This document shows positions 1 through 11,780 of a stretch of DNA of 64,000 nucleotides, one piece after another. A model generated the notes under the pieces. That model searched no databases and was not told where the DNA came from. It was given only the letters and a program-made list of their open reading frames with translations. A program made the position numbers and the translations under genes. The DNA lies in NCBI GenBank assembly GCA_964020155.1, contig OZ026563.1, forward strand, positions 1,697,243 to 1,761,242, read 5' to 3'. Positions within the stretch are counted from its first letter, which is position 1. Every line of letters begins with the position of its first letter. This DNA comes from Chondrilla cf. caribensis. Taxonomy: Eukaryota; Porifera; Demospongiae; Chondrillida; Chondrillidae.

Positions 1-58
1 AAGGGCTGGCTACACAAGACCACTGTGATGATGAGGTTGTACTGCAGAGTAAACACAC

Positions 59-139
59 TGTCTCCATAATTAGGAGTATTGAACTGTCTCCATAATTAGG
101 AGTATTGAACTGTCTCCATAATTAGGAGTATTGAACTGT
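59..139. repeat. 26-bp tandem repeat, three copies
   Basis: The unit tgtctccataattaggagta plus six more bases is repeated three times with no visible change. No gene is seen in 1-2657 apart from repeats. Confidence 0.8.
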
Positions 140-470
140 CAAATGGTACAACCAAACGGAGTGGTAGTTCCACTGAGCAGCAAACCAGAGAGGACTGATA
201 GTACAGTCATCAGTTGTCATGGATGTACATAATTGCATGCCTCTTATTGAGAAATATTCGTATAATTAATGTAATTAATGATACTTAATTGCAATACTTA
301 TTAAATTGTATCCGGTTGTAGAAATGGGCTAGTAATGATGGTAACTGACCAAGATTGTTTGTTAACAAGTGTACTGTACTTGTAAGAACATTGACATTGG
401 ATTGCAATGTGTGCATTGCAGTGGAGTTCTGTGTCCTGTAACCACTTTGTGATTACAGGACACAGAACAG

Positions 471-745
471 AACTGTCACAGCTGTCTTGTTCAACTGTCA
501 CAGCTCTCTCATTCAACTGTCACAGCTGTCTTGTTCAACTGTCACAGCTCTCTCGTTCAACTGTCACAGCTGTCTTGTTCAACTGTCACAGCTCTCTTGT
601 TCAACTGTCACGGCTCTCTCGTTCAACTGTCACAGCTCTCTCGTTCAACTGTCACAGCTCTCTTGTTCAACTGTCACAGCTCTCTTGTTCAACTGTCACA
701 GCTCTCTTGTTCAACTGTCACAGCTCTCTTGTTCAACTGTCACAC
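471..745. repeat. 22-bp minisatellite
   Basis: About twelve copies of a 22-bp unit (ctgtcacagctctcttgttc plus aa), varying at a C/T position and between ctctct and tgtct. The long ORFs across it are repeat artefacts. Confidence 0.85.
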
Positions 746-1104
746 AGAACAGAACTGTCACTTAAATTAAGACGTATGGATTCAGTATGGGACCAGTCCA
801 AGTGGACTCAACTGTGAATTGATCTTAATGTGATCTTGGGCCCGTATACAGTAATACAGTGTAGGAGTTTCTGAGACTGGAGGGAACACTGCTACATATT
901 CTATTACTGAGGTGGTCTGACCAAGGTTCGCTGTATACAGTGGGACCTAGACCATCAGTTTGAAAATTGAACTATCCCATTTGCCATTTCAACTTCGCTA
1001 AAGCACACCTACCCACCAACCACCTGTCTATGAAGCCCACCTTTTCTGGTTTCTTAGGTGTCTACAGTTTCCACTACATACTACTTATAATACACATGTT
1101 GTTA

Positions 1105-1230
1105 GTGTGAGGTGCTGGTCTCTTGTGTGTGTATGTGTACTTGTGTCTGTTATTCTGTGTGTGTTTGAGTGGGTGGGTGTGCCTGTGTGTTTCGGTGTCT
1201 GTCTGTGTGTGCATGTGTGTGTGTTGTGTG

Positions 1231-1324
<94 letters not shown>

Positions 1325-1355
1325 GTGTGTGTGTGTGTGTGTATGTGTGTGTGTG

Positions 1356-1388
<33 letters not shown>

Positions 1389-1412
1389 TGTGTGTGTGTG
1401 TGTGTGTTGTGG
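1105..1412. repeat. (GT)n microsatellite with TGTTGTG interruptions
   Basis: About 300 bp of nearly pure GT, interrupted by regular extra T steps and occasional GTAT. ORFs through it are Cys-Val or His-Thr artefacts. Confidence 0.9.
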
Positions 1413-2510
1413 TCAGTGTCGGATTGGAGCTCACAGCAATAGTACATGCATTTTTCACATTGTCATGTGTCCAGTCCTAGATGTAAGTTAATATATGCTT
1501 TTCTCAACACTTTATCTCTCTGTGTGTATACACACTGTGTAATGTGAGAGTCTTCATCTTTCCCACACCACACTGTGTCTTATGTGGTTTCCATGGATAC
1601 CTACACAGTAACTTGTATACCTGTGTGGGAAGCAGTTCATGTGCAGCAGGCTACACTCGCACACAGGCAACCAACACAAGTACACACAGTTGTGTGTGCT
1701 CACTGTGGTCCCAGGTCTCAGGGGAGTAGTGTTCCTGCAGAACACAGGAAGCCCTTGGCATGCTAAGGGCACTTGGATTTTCAGATTGGTGTGTATGCAC
1801 GAATACATTGTTATGTACATATGGTCATGTGTACATAACATACTGCATGAATGTAGAATGTAGAGTACCTATGTACTTATGTATGTATGTATGTAGGTAC
1901 TGTATGTACTTCCTCTGACCTGTGCCAAATTGTGAGCCTTTTTACTCTATTTGCTACGAAATACAATAGAATCTCACAATTGAGACTACCTACATATGTG
2001 ACACCAGTCAAAATGGTTGCAATGGTGAGATGGTCTTTCTTCTTCCCAGCTGATGCTGTGTACAGGTTAACACACTATTGAATTACCTGGACTGGGAGTT
2101 AGTGTGGCCATTACTGATGTGGTCTCCTTACAAAGCCAGTCCTTAAGAGGGGTTCTACTGTATTTTAGAAAAAAAAGAACTTTGGACCTACGAAATTCCC
2201 AAGTCCATACGCTCTTGGTTTCTGGTGCGGGACATGTCTCTGTGATTGAGTTACTTGTGACCTTGTTATATTGCTTAGCTACTGTCTGTGATGATTGCAA
2301 CTTATTATGTGAATGTGTGTGTGTATGTGTTTCGGTATGTAACTGTTTTGTGTGCGAGTTGTGTTCTGTTAGTGTGTCCAATGGCATGGAACAATCTTTA
2401 AAGGGGCCTTGTCTCATTTGAAAATCGATAGAATTCCTTGTGTATTGTATGTAGTCCATCATGTGAATTGTCTAGATCTTGATGTTAAAGTAGTACGTAT
2501 TACACCTTAT

Positions 2511-2531
2511 TACACACATACACATGCACAT

Positions 2532-2595
<64 letters not shown>
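2511..2595. repeat. (CA)n microsatellite
   Basis: Pure CA tract about 60 bp upstream of the first visible IMP3 exon. Confidence 0.9.
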
Positions 2596-2597
<2 letters not shown>

Positions 2598-2657
2598 TAG
2601 TTTTCCTACGTAACTATTGTGCATTTGGTACATCATGTATGTAATTCATTCCCACAG

Positions 2658-5600
2658 GTACTGCATGGGTATTATCCCCAGTAGAAAGAGTTTATCTTTG
2701 TGTGAGAAAGTGTCTGTGTCAGCATTTTGCAGGTGAGTCTCTTGTGTGAGTGAATACATGGTATGTGTGTACAGTGGAACCTCTATTAAAGGACACTCTG
2801 AACAAAGTACACAATAAAGATTACCTCCCTACAAAAGACACTTCTAAGGCACCAAATGGACTATATAGTATCCTATAGTGCTAATACTGAACAGTTTTCA
2901 TCTCTGAAGAGTGGAAAACCTCTCTACAGTGGCCGAAATGGTCAATCCCAGTGTGTCCTTTAATGAGAGCTACTGTGTATGTATGGTCTATGAGGTCCAA
3001 CTTTGTGATTCAAACTAATTGGTGTGAATTTCTCAATAAGTCAAATGGTATGATTGTCTCAGCTGCTCTTGTTCTAGTTCAGAACAGTAATCTTCGATAA
3101 TTAGAATTGCGATGAATGGAGCTTAGAATATTCCCATCTCTCTACGATTTTGACTTATCCGGACTCAACTGTATGCACATCTACTGTATGCCAATGGTGT
3201 GTCTGACACATTCAGGGATCTATAGTGGTGTTTGTGCGACACGTGGCGAAGGTGCCACATACGTGGTGTAGTGTGTGGTGTGTACTGTCTCTTGTAGTCT
3301 CCTTGTTAGACCTGTGGAATCCACTGTATGCGGTTGATTCACAGTTTCCAATCTCGGTCACACATTAGAATCATTCGTGTGCTCTCCCATGAATCTTTGT
3401 GTATGAAATTGTATGTATGTATCATGTCCATATGTCCACAACACTGGATGGTTGAGCCTGGATGAGTCAAGCCTCTGAGGATGCTCAAGTGTGTGAAATA
3501 TGTGTACCTTTATGTACCTACATACGTACATAATATGGTATAAGACTAGAGAAGTGTACGTGCTTCCGCAAATGCTTTTACATTGATTTCTTTTGATATC
3601 GGTGGTTTCTGATGGTGTACCAGATGCGTCTCTGTTTCGTTAAAGGCCTACAATGGAATCCCGGGTGAATGTCAGGGCTTCCATCAGGCAAATCGCATGA
3701 ATTTTCATCAATGATAGTCCACATCTGTTGATCCCAACTGAAGGGAAACACCATGTCTTCCATGATGCACCCGAATCCAGGTGCTGCATTTTGATTGACT
3801 GAGTCAAACCTGTGTTCCCCGGGGATACAGCACAGCTCACTGGATGACATATTATGTGAACTGTACAGCCTGTGTGTGCTGTACCCTTGATGTGAATCAC
3901 CCGAGCATTAGCATATGAACATACTACATAGTTACAGTACACATCAGAATGTGTGTGTGTGTGCATGCGTGTGTGCGTGTAATATGGGTCTTGTTGTCCA
4001 CTGAGCCCAGGTGGTGAGTCAAACATACTGTTCTGTGTGTGTTGTTTGTCAATTTGGTCTAGTTTACTGTGAAAGTCTATTCAATGATTATCTGTGGTGC
4101 AGACATCTAGGCTGTTTCTCGCAGTGGGAAAGTAAATATTGTACAGTAGTTTATCTACAATAATAACAGAACTTTGAAAGTGGTAGACAGGCATACATGG
4201 CCAGTATGTAGAAATCAAGCTACAGGTATCCCTCTTGCCAAGGGGACCTCACCGGGGGGACCTCACTGGGAGGGGGACCTCACCAGGGGGACCTTGCCGG
4301 GGGGGACCTCACCAAGGGGACCTCACTGGGAGGGGACCTCACTGGGGGACCTCACCAAGGGGACCTCACTGGGGGGGGACCTCACCAGGGGGACCTCACC
4401 AAGGGGACCTCACTGGGGGGGGGACCTCACCAGGGGGACCTCACTGGGGGGGACCTCACCAGGGGGACCTTGCCGGGGGGGACCTCACCAGGGGGACCTC
4501 ACTGTGGGGGACCTCACTGGGGGGGGGGGACCTCACCAAGGGGACCTCACCAGGGGGACCTCACTGTGGGGGACCTCACCAGGGGGACCTTGCCGGGGGG
4601 GGACCTCACCAAGGGGACCTCGCCAGGGGGACCTCACCAGGGGGACCTTGCCGGGGGGGGACCTCACCAGGGGGACCTCACCAGGGGATAGAGAGTTACT
4701 GATCATGAGAATGTCCTGTTTAGCGTTTGTGATTGGAATCCTCCCCCTCTCTCTATTGGGTTCCTGTTCTAGTTGATTTGGTTCAAAAGTTGAAGTAAGA
4801 CTTCTCTGCACTTGTATACCTCCTGTTCCCAATGTGAGATCATGATCTCAGTGTCAGCACCTTGGAGACAGTGTGTGCCCACTGCTGTCCTGCAGCTACA
4901 CAGCAGTAATGTGATCTTTCAACAACTACAGTGTGTACTATATGTTCAAAGGACACAGGCACTGTCAAACAAGCCACCTGCTCTAAATCTCACAAATGTC
5001 CACTAAGTCAACTCAACTTCTTTACAATTCCACACAGACCACTGTCCACAGGGACCACCTTCTCCCAGTCCTTTGGGTGGTCTTTATAGACAGGTTCCAC
5101 TGTACAGTAGAGCAACTCTACATAAAGACCGCCCCTCTACAGAGACCACCTTCTCCCAGTCCTTTGGGTGGTCTTTATAGACAGGTTCCACTGCACAGTG
5201 GAGCAACTCTACATAAAGACCGCCCCTCTACAGAGACCACCTTCTCCCAATCCTTTGGGTGGTCTTTATAGACAGGTTCCACTGTACAGTAGAGCAACTC
5301 TACATAAAGACCGCCCCTCTACAGAGTCCACCTGTTCTAGACCACTTGAACTGTCCACAACATCAACTCAACTGTGTACTGTATGTACCTTGCAACTTCC
5401 ACATAAGGACCACCTTTCCTGGCCTCTCAGGTGGCTCTCGTGGACATGTTCTGCAATATGTACTTGTGTAGCCGTTGACACGGCCTCTTCAATGTGACGT
5501 GTGTGTGACATGTTACGCAATATGTACTTGTGTAGCCGTTGACACGGCCTCTTCAATGTGACGTGTGTGTGACATGTTCTGTAATATGTACTTGTGTAGC

Positions 5601-8600
5601 CGTTGACACGGCCTCTTCAATGTGACGCGTGTGTGACTTGTTGTGCAATATGTACTTGTGTAGCTGTTGACACGGCCTCTTCAATGTGATGCGTGTGTAA
5701 CATGTTGTGCCCCTGGTACATACAGCAGCATAGGACCCCCATGGATATGTGTACATGTATGCGTGTACATGCACACATACATCTCAGGAAAGCAGAATCT
5801 GGATGAGTAAAACCTCTGGGACACTGAAATACAGTTTCGCCACGGTATTAGACGTTTTCACTTTTGAGCTTCATCATTATAGTACCTTCTCACGTGTGTG
5901 TATATGCTTCTGCATACATGCATATGTATGTGCATGTACACACTGTGTTAGTTACAACCTTCCAAGTGAGGTGGTGTGCAGCTAATACAGGCACATTTTG
6001 GATTAATCTCTCAAGCAAGAGTGTGAATGTGAGCCAGGGAGATTAGTTCAAACTGTGACTCTATCTCAACAGCCCCCCTCACCAGGTTGGGGTTTGTCAT
6101 TTCTCCCTTGTCCACTGCTTCTGACATTGTACGTAGATTGTACAGGAAATTGATCTGATCAGTTGAATGAATGGCTGCTGCATTGTTGATGACTTGATTG
6201 CAAGTGTACTTGATTGCTGATTGTGATGTACTGTACAGTGTATTAACCACGTCTTTCCTTTGAATATCAACCTGCCTACACTGGCACATCCAATCTGTAC
6301 TTCTTATCAGAGGTACTTGCTACCAGTACTGGCTGACATAGTTTGTGTGAGCTAGGGACTGAGTGAGGTGTACTGTACTAGTCAACCAGGAGTGTGTACC
6401 TACCAGGATACTTACTTAGCAAGTTGCAATGATTGTGGATTTCAGGTCCCCAGTCAGTACCACCCTGGACACACAATAGCTAGTTAATCAGGAGTGTGTA
6501 CCTACCACCCAGGGTACACACCACCCAGGGTACATACCACCCAGGGTACCTACCACCCAGGGTACCTACCACCCAGGGTACATACCACCCAGGGTACACA
6601 CCACCCAGGGTACCTACCACCCAGGGTACCTACCACCCAGGGTACACACCACCCAGGATACCTACCACCCAGGGTACATACCACCCAGGGTACCTACCAC
6701 CCAGGGTACCTACCACCCAGGGTACCTACCACCCAGGGTACACACCACCCAGGATACCTACCACCCAGGGTACCTACCACCCAGGGTACACACCACCCAG
6801 GATACCTACCACCCAGGATACCTACCACCCAGGGTACCTACCACCCAAGGTACCTACCACCCAGGGTACCTACCACCCAGGGTACCTACCAAGTAAGCAG
6901 TAGTGCATATATATACATAACACGCATGTCTGATTTCCTGGACGCACCCACTCCACACAACACCTATTTTCCCTTCACATCTCTCAGGTATTGTCCCATT
7001 GGCCACTGCTGTGTGATTTAGGTGTTGATTCCCACTCTCCCAGTCTGTTGGAAATCCCCTTGGGGTGGGAGAAAATCCCCCTGCGGTGGGAGAATTCGGG
7101 AGGGAAATTTTCATTCCTTCCACCTAAACCACAGACTTCCCTCTTCTGTCTTTGCTGACTAACCTCAGGTCTAACAGTCTACCTGGAGCATTCCAAACAG
7201 GTTAATATACTAATAAAACATTATAATAATTATGTCTATGCTCTAAAATCGTATTCTCACAGAGGTGTGAATACTGTAAGGCTTCTCTGTGGGCTTCTGC
7301 TGTTTATTCAAGAACCAGACTATTTGTAGTGATTTACCATGGCAACAGAAATGGAATTTCTCTTGTTATTTGATCCAGGGGCTGGTTCCCATGGTAATTT
7401 GATTCTAGCTCTACATGTTCAAACATATGCATGCCATGTGTGCTATATGCCTTTTTAGTACTATCTACATGGTGTAGCAGCTGCTACCTTCATTATTGTA
7501 TTTGTGTGGTTTGGTCTTGAGTGTGTGTAACTATGTGTAGAGAATTGTCATGTGTAGATCACGGTACAGTCATGTGTAGGTCATGGTACAGTCATGTGTA
7601 GATCATGGTACAGTCATGTGTAGGTCATGGTACAGTCATGTGTAGATCATGGTACAGTCATGTGTAGGTCATGGTACAGTCATGTGTAGATCATGGTACA
7701 GTCATGTGTAGGTCATGATACAGTCGTGTGTAGGTCATGGTACAGTCATGTGTAGATCATGGTACAGTCACTCCCAGTACGCTTTTATACATGCATATGT
7801 ACATTAGCAGTGCTGTTTTCGTTTGCTTGTGTAGCTATGTGTACATAGAGAAGTGGTACGTTTGGTTTATATTCCTATCACCCCTATGCACTACACACAG
7901 ACTGGGTGTATTTGGAAGTACACAATTGTATATGAGTTTGTTTTCTCTACATATTTATGTACTTACAAAACACACCACACACTTTGAATTCATTCCTTAT
8001 CAAACTTGCCAGTTTGTTGTGTCAGCAATTGGAGGGGTTGATAAACAGTTTGGGATGACCTTTGTACATTCCAGTACTAGACAGTTAATGTGATTTATTC
8101 CCGTTGTCATGAACAGACTATCAAATGCTTCCAGATGGCTTACCTCATCTGTAGCCACCTTTGTACTGTTATGTGTGTGCGCGTCAATTGAATTATTGTT
8201 TTGTTGAGCTGATGTAGAATTCCTTTCTGAATGTGGGTACATTTTTGGGTCAAGGAGTGTGTTGTCTGCATATTTGAATCTCCAGTGACAGATAATCCGA
8301 TTAACAGTAATTATAATGTAATCAATACACAGATACAGCAATAACAAGGTCATTGTTTTTTGAGACTTGAGATAAAAATGGAATATTTTGCATATTGCTT
8401 CTGTCTGGGAATCATGCAGTGTCTGTGAACTGTGTACTACACATACTCACATACGTATGTACGTAGTTTCAGCTAATTTGTACATCCATACGTAGGACGG
8501 TTGATGAAGATGTTGTTGACTTTGGTACAACTTGTATTCAACCACAGAATGTATTCTTGCATCAGATGTGCTGACAATTTGAGACAACTTGTATGGTTCA

Positions 8601-8690
8601 ACAGACTTTGAAATTACATAGTATCCGTCCATATAATTCTCTCTCTCTCTCTCCATCTCACTCCCCATCCCACCTCCCCCTCCCCCTCCC

Positions 8691-8760
<70 letters not shown>

Positions 8761-9071
8761 ACTCATCTATGCACCTAGCTCTAGGGTTTACTGGCATACA
8801 CATACACACATGTAGGATGGTTGATGAAGATGTTGACTTTGGTACAACTTGTCTCCAACCACAGAATGTATTCTTATGTCAGTTGTGCTAACAAATTGAG
8901 ACAACTTGTACATACAGTACAACAAACCTTGAAATTACGTAGTATCCATCCATAAAATTCTCTGTGTGTGTGTATGTTTGTGTGCGCACGCGCGTGTGTG
9001 TGTGCATGCGTGTGTGCATGCGTGCGTGTGTATGTGCATACATGCATATGTACAGTACATGTGTGTGTGTA

Positions 9072-9141
<70 letters not shown>

Positions 9142-9810
9142 TTAATATTTGTGCAATTTGTGTAAATTTTGCAATGTGACCACTTTTCAAGTACATTATG
9201 CATGTTAATGATTCTGTGGCTGTAGGAGGAGACTGCCGGTGGTAGCGGTTAAACTCCGCATGGCACAATCAGTAAAGGATGCTGTCAAGTTTGTTGAACA
9301 GGGACGTATCCTCCACGTTGACAAAGAGCTTACTGGAAAGCCTTATGCGCGTACACACACATAGGTTTTCAGTTGCTTCTACTTCAGTTTCAGCTTACGT
9401 TGTGGTCCTGTGGCCATACATATGGACTAAAAACATAGTGTGTGTGGTGGTTATTCAGTGTACTTGATGGATTCACTACTTCAGTACTTTCAGTTTAGCA
9501 CAACAGGTGGTCTGAGCTACCTTCTATTCCCCTCCCATCCTTGGGAAGCTAGCTACCTCGCTTGAGGGGCTTATCCCTTCCATTCGATTGGATATGGTTG
9601 CCAGTTTCAATTTTGTGATTTTTGAATTACTTGAGTGGAATGTCCTTAAAGGTGTTGACTAGATATTCGTGTTGGTCCAGAGGTGATTACTGATCCAGCA
9701 TTCTTAGTAACAAGGTACGAATGTATATTTCCTTATAAGCATGCATGTATGTGTGTGTGTTGTGTGTGTGTATGTGTGTGCGTGCATGTGTGCTGTGTGC
9801 ATGTGTGCGT

Positions 9811-9884
<74 letters not shown>

Positions 9885-10239
9885 ATGTGTATTCTCTCAT
9901 ACATATACATACAGTATGTTGTGTACATACATATGTACGTGTGTAGTACAAATACATACTGTACATGCGTAACATATATGCGTATGCTCAACACAATGAG
10001 GTTGATTTTCTGTTAGGTATTTAGTTTTAATGTGTAGTACATGCATGCATATATTGTACATGTACGTACATGTGTAGGAATATGGAAGACTTTGTAACTT
10101 GGACAGACACTTCCAAGATTAGACGACATGTAATGGAATATAATGATGAGGTTTGTTCTGCGTATACTTCAGTGTGTGTTTTGGTGTGATACACACACAT
10201 ATGCACACACGCATGCACACACACACGCACGCACGCATG

Positions 10240-10289
<50 letters not shown>

Positions 10290-10542
10290 CCAACTTTCTC
10301 AATGGACAATATGTACATACAGTAGCATGTGCCTGTGTGAATGTATCTGTGTGTGTGGATGGGTACATTTGTGCATACGTGTGTGTGTGTGTGTGTGTGT
10401 GCATGTGTGCATGCATGTGTGCATGTGTGCATGCATGTGTACACATGTGTGTAATGTCAACTAATCCACTGGTAATACTCACTTTGTCGCTCCTTTCATC
10501 CTTCCACCCCTGTAGCGAGATGACTTTGATCTTATGACATGA
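2658..10542 (+). CDS. IMP3: U3 snoRNP protein IMP3, 3' part (5' exons not found)
   Basis: IMP3 belongs to the U3 snoRNP/small-subunit processome and helps U3 pair with pre-rRNA in the nucleolus. Five exons are visible: 2658-2732, 9226-9305, 9663-9714, 10078-10150 and 10516-10542, all with GT-AG borders and compatible phases. They read in family order: [17 protein letters not shown], then [20 protein letters not shown], then [15 protein letters not shown], then [16 protein letters not shown], ending [12 protein letters not shown]. This is the S4-type RNA-binding half and the C-terminus. The first visible exon starts inside a codon, so at least one 5' exon is missing; I searched 1-2657 and found none, so it probably lies before the window. 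The first visible intron is about 6.5 kb, whereas human IMP3 is, from memory, a compact intronless gene. Identity is firm; gene completeness is unknown. Confidence 0.9.
2781..2975. mobile_element. Degenerate CAGTGGAACC-type MITE
   Basis: Starts acagtggaacctctattaaa and contains stretches like the better copies at 37988 and 49772. Its right end is diverged. Lies in the large IMP3 intron. Confidence 0.5.
3578..3850 (-). CDS. Unassigned coding island inside the IMP3 intron
   Basis: An open frame of 90 codons with protein-like, non-repetitive composition (pieces include [20 protein letters not shown] and [19 protein letters not shown]), ending in a stop at its 3' end. I recognise no family. It may be a terminal exon of a gene nested antisense in the IMP3 intron, or a relic of a mobile element. 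A second frame is also open over part of it, so even the frame is uncertain. It lies downstream, on the same strand, of the candidate exons at 6083-6271 and 8144-8353. Confidence 0.3.
   Translation of the reverse strand: MSSSELCCIPGEHRFDSVNQNAAPGFGCIMEDMVFPFSWDQQMWTIIDENSCDLPDGSPDIHPGFHCRPLTKQRRIWYTIRNHRYQKKSM
4231..4688 (+). repeat. G-rich minisatellite, unit about 15 bp (GGGGACCTCACCA)
   Basis: Some thirty copies of ggggacctcaccagg-like units with G runs of 4 to 10 and variants ctcactg, cttgccg and ctcgcca. The plus strand has many closely spaced G tracts. All three frames stay open, giving false ORFs. Confidence 0.9.
5035..5335 (+). repeat. 91-bp tandem repeat, about three copies
   Basis: Copies start near 5050, 5140 and 5231 (period 91). 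Each carries a ggtggtctttatagacaggt box followed by ccactgtacagtagagcaac, words shared with the CAGTGGAACC MITEs. It looks like a tandemly expanded MITE. Confidence 0.8.
5443..5705 (+). repeat. 64-bp tandem repeat, four copies
   Basis: Copies begin at about 5443, 5507, 5571 and 5635 with a few substitutions each. Each holds tagccgttgacacggcctct, with the short palindrome CCGTTGACACGG. Confidence 0.85.
6083..6271 (-). CDS. Candidate exon of an unidentified nested gene
   Basis: The minus strand reads an acceptor TAGGCAG, then 63 open codons (for example [20 protein letters not shown] and [18 protein letters not shown]), then a donor CTG|GTGAGG; length is a multiple of three. Composition is protein-like, not repeat-like. 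Its phases fit directly onto the candidate exon at 8144-8353. It vaguely recalls the helical region before GAIN domains, but I cannot support that. No family is assigned. Confidence 0.35.
6494..6892 (+). repeat. 16-bp minisatellite (CACCCAGGGTACCTAC)
   Basis: About 25 copies of a 16-bp unit with variants acacac, atacac and aggata. Because 3 x 16 = 48, all three frames stay open and encode 16-residue repeats; I treat these as artefacts. Confidence 0.9.
7549..7775 (+). repeat. 22-bp minisatellite with 44-bp higher-order period
   Basis: Units gtcatgtgtaggtcatggta + ca alternate with gtcatgtgtagatcatggta + ca, so the real repeat is a 44-bp dimer, with about five dimers. Confidence 0.85.
8144..8353 (-). 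CDS. Candidate first exon of an unidentified nested gene
   Basis: From an ATG at 8353 the minus strand gives 70 open codons ending at a donor GATGAG|GTAAGC. The first residues [20 protein letters not shown] are strongly hydrophobic and could be a signal or anchor sequence; the rest is rich in Asn, Ser and Thr with N-glycosylation-type sites. The exon ends in phase 0, matching the candidate exon at 6271. No family is recognised; a transposon relic is possible. Confidence 0.3.
8489..8965. repeat. Two direct copies of a ~150-bp repeat, each joined to (GT)n
   Basis: Copy 1 runs from about 8497 to 8640 and copy 2 from about 8816 to 8965. Both contain gatgaagatgttg, ggtacaacttgt, ccacagaatgtattctt and attctct, and both run into CT/GT microsatellites (8641-8759 and 8962-9140). 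The junction word ataaaattctctgtgtgtgt recurs at 34827. Confidence 0.75.
8962..9142. repeat. (GT)n microsatellite
   Basis: GT-rich tract with TGCATGCG interruptions, about 85 bp upstream of an IMP3 exon. Confidence 0.9.
9750..9888. repeat. (GT)n microsatellite
   Basis: GT tract within the IMP3 intron that begins at 9715, in sense orientation. Confidence 0.9.
10188..10290. repeat. (CA)n microsatellite
   Basis: CA tract with CGCA and TGCA variants in the last IMP3 intron; a further GT tract lies at 10378-10450. Confidence 0.9.
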
Positions 10543-11313
10543 CAGAGCCTTTGAAATACCAATCCAATAGTCACCACACCACAGTGAATACCAATTACAA
10601 TCCTTTTATTCTATGATTTTATTGTTTTTTTTTCTTGTTAACTTACACACTGCCACTAATATGCAGGTATGTTAATTCCTACCTGGATGTGGTGAACGCA
10701 TGGCCTAATGATGGATTGTATAATTACTGATGATGCAGCGTGATTGATTATACAGTATATTAATTATAATTTAATGATATGTGGGGGTGGGACAGTGGGT
10801 GTGTCAACTTTGATCTTATCTGATTATTTGGCTTTGATCTCAGACATGTACTGTGATCTTTATCGGGTGTGTTTCAGCCCATCTACATGTAAGGACAGTT
10901 TCATGTAGCTATAAGGTCATGGGGAAATCACAGTCTTGCTTCCGTTATACACTGGGCAAATATCACTCCTTTGTGTACACTCCCCTGAAGGTCTCACAGA
11001 CCTGCAGCTGGTGGTGACCATTGAGTGGAATTTTGTCACTGCACACCATGTACAGCTATACTATAGCCTCCCCAGTGCCCATGTGACACGTGAACAATAC
11101 ATTTGCTTTGTAAGTATATTTCCACGTACATTTCACAAGAATACCATTTTGAAAGAGTATAATAATTATCATATGAACACCACTTTCAAACAGGATGTAA
11201 GGCGAAGGTAGCTACGTACAGGCAGCAAACACCTTCAGTCTGTCATGTACAGTTATCTAATTGGTATCCCAATAACCCATACAGTTACTGTACTTGGTAC
11301 ACACGCGCACGCA

Positions 11314-11383
<70 letters not shown>

Positions 11384-11780
11384 TGTATTTGCTATGCTGT
11401 TAAATGAAAACCATTGACATGTTACTTTTGTATATTGATCAAGTATCGGGTGCATTGAAACCTTGTTCCAAGAAGACATGTTCATAACAGGTGTAATAAA
11501 ACGCATCGTTAACAACAATATTGATTAATTGGCTACATCACAAAGTGCACAATACATTAATAATTCTGTGTGTGTGCGCGTGTGTGTAGGTGGGAGTACA
11601 TACATTCTTATATAAATGAAAATTCATATCACACACATGATTAAGATTGTACAATTGTATCATACAACTTCACATAATTCAATATACCTCTACTATGCAC
11701 ATAATTATAACTATATAATTGCTTGTAGATACACGTTAATTACATGCAATCGTATTCCCATGAGAGCAAAGTGAACATCA
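10543..11780. other. Intergenic between IMP3 and the unknown minus gene (convergent ends)
   Basis: Contains the 3' flanks of both genes and an (AC)n tract at 11299-11382. The segment near 10936-11210 has short repeat words (gagtggaattttgt) also found near 44310. No gene seen. Confidence 0.6.

Noticed and set aside
1085..1491. Long Cys-Val and His-Thr ORFs over GT/CA tracts here and at many other sites
   Set aside because: Dinucleotide repeats keep frames open on both strands; there is no start context or complexity.
4174..4776. 200-aa Gly/Pro/Thr-rich ORF
   Set aside because: It follows a minisatellite open in all three frames; no flanking coding signal.
5443..5705. 64-bp repeats considered as a CRISPR-like array
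   Set aside because: The units are directly adjacent with no unique spacers; a eukaryotic minisatellite.
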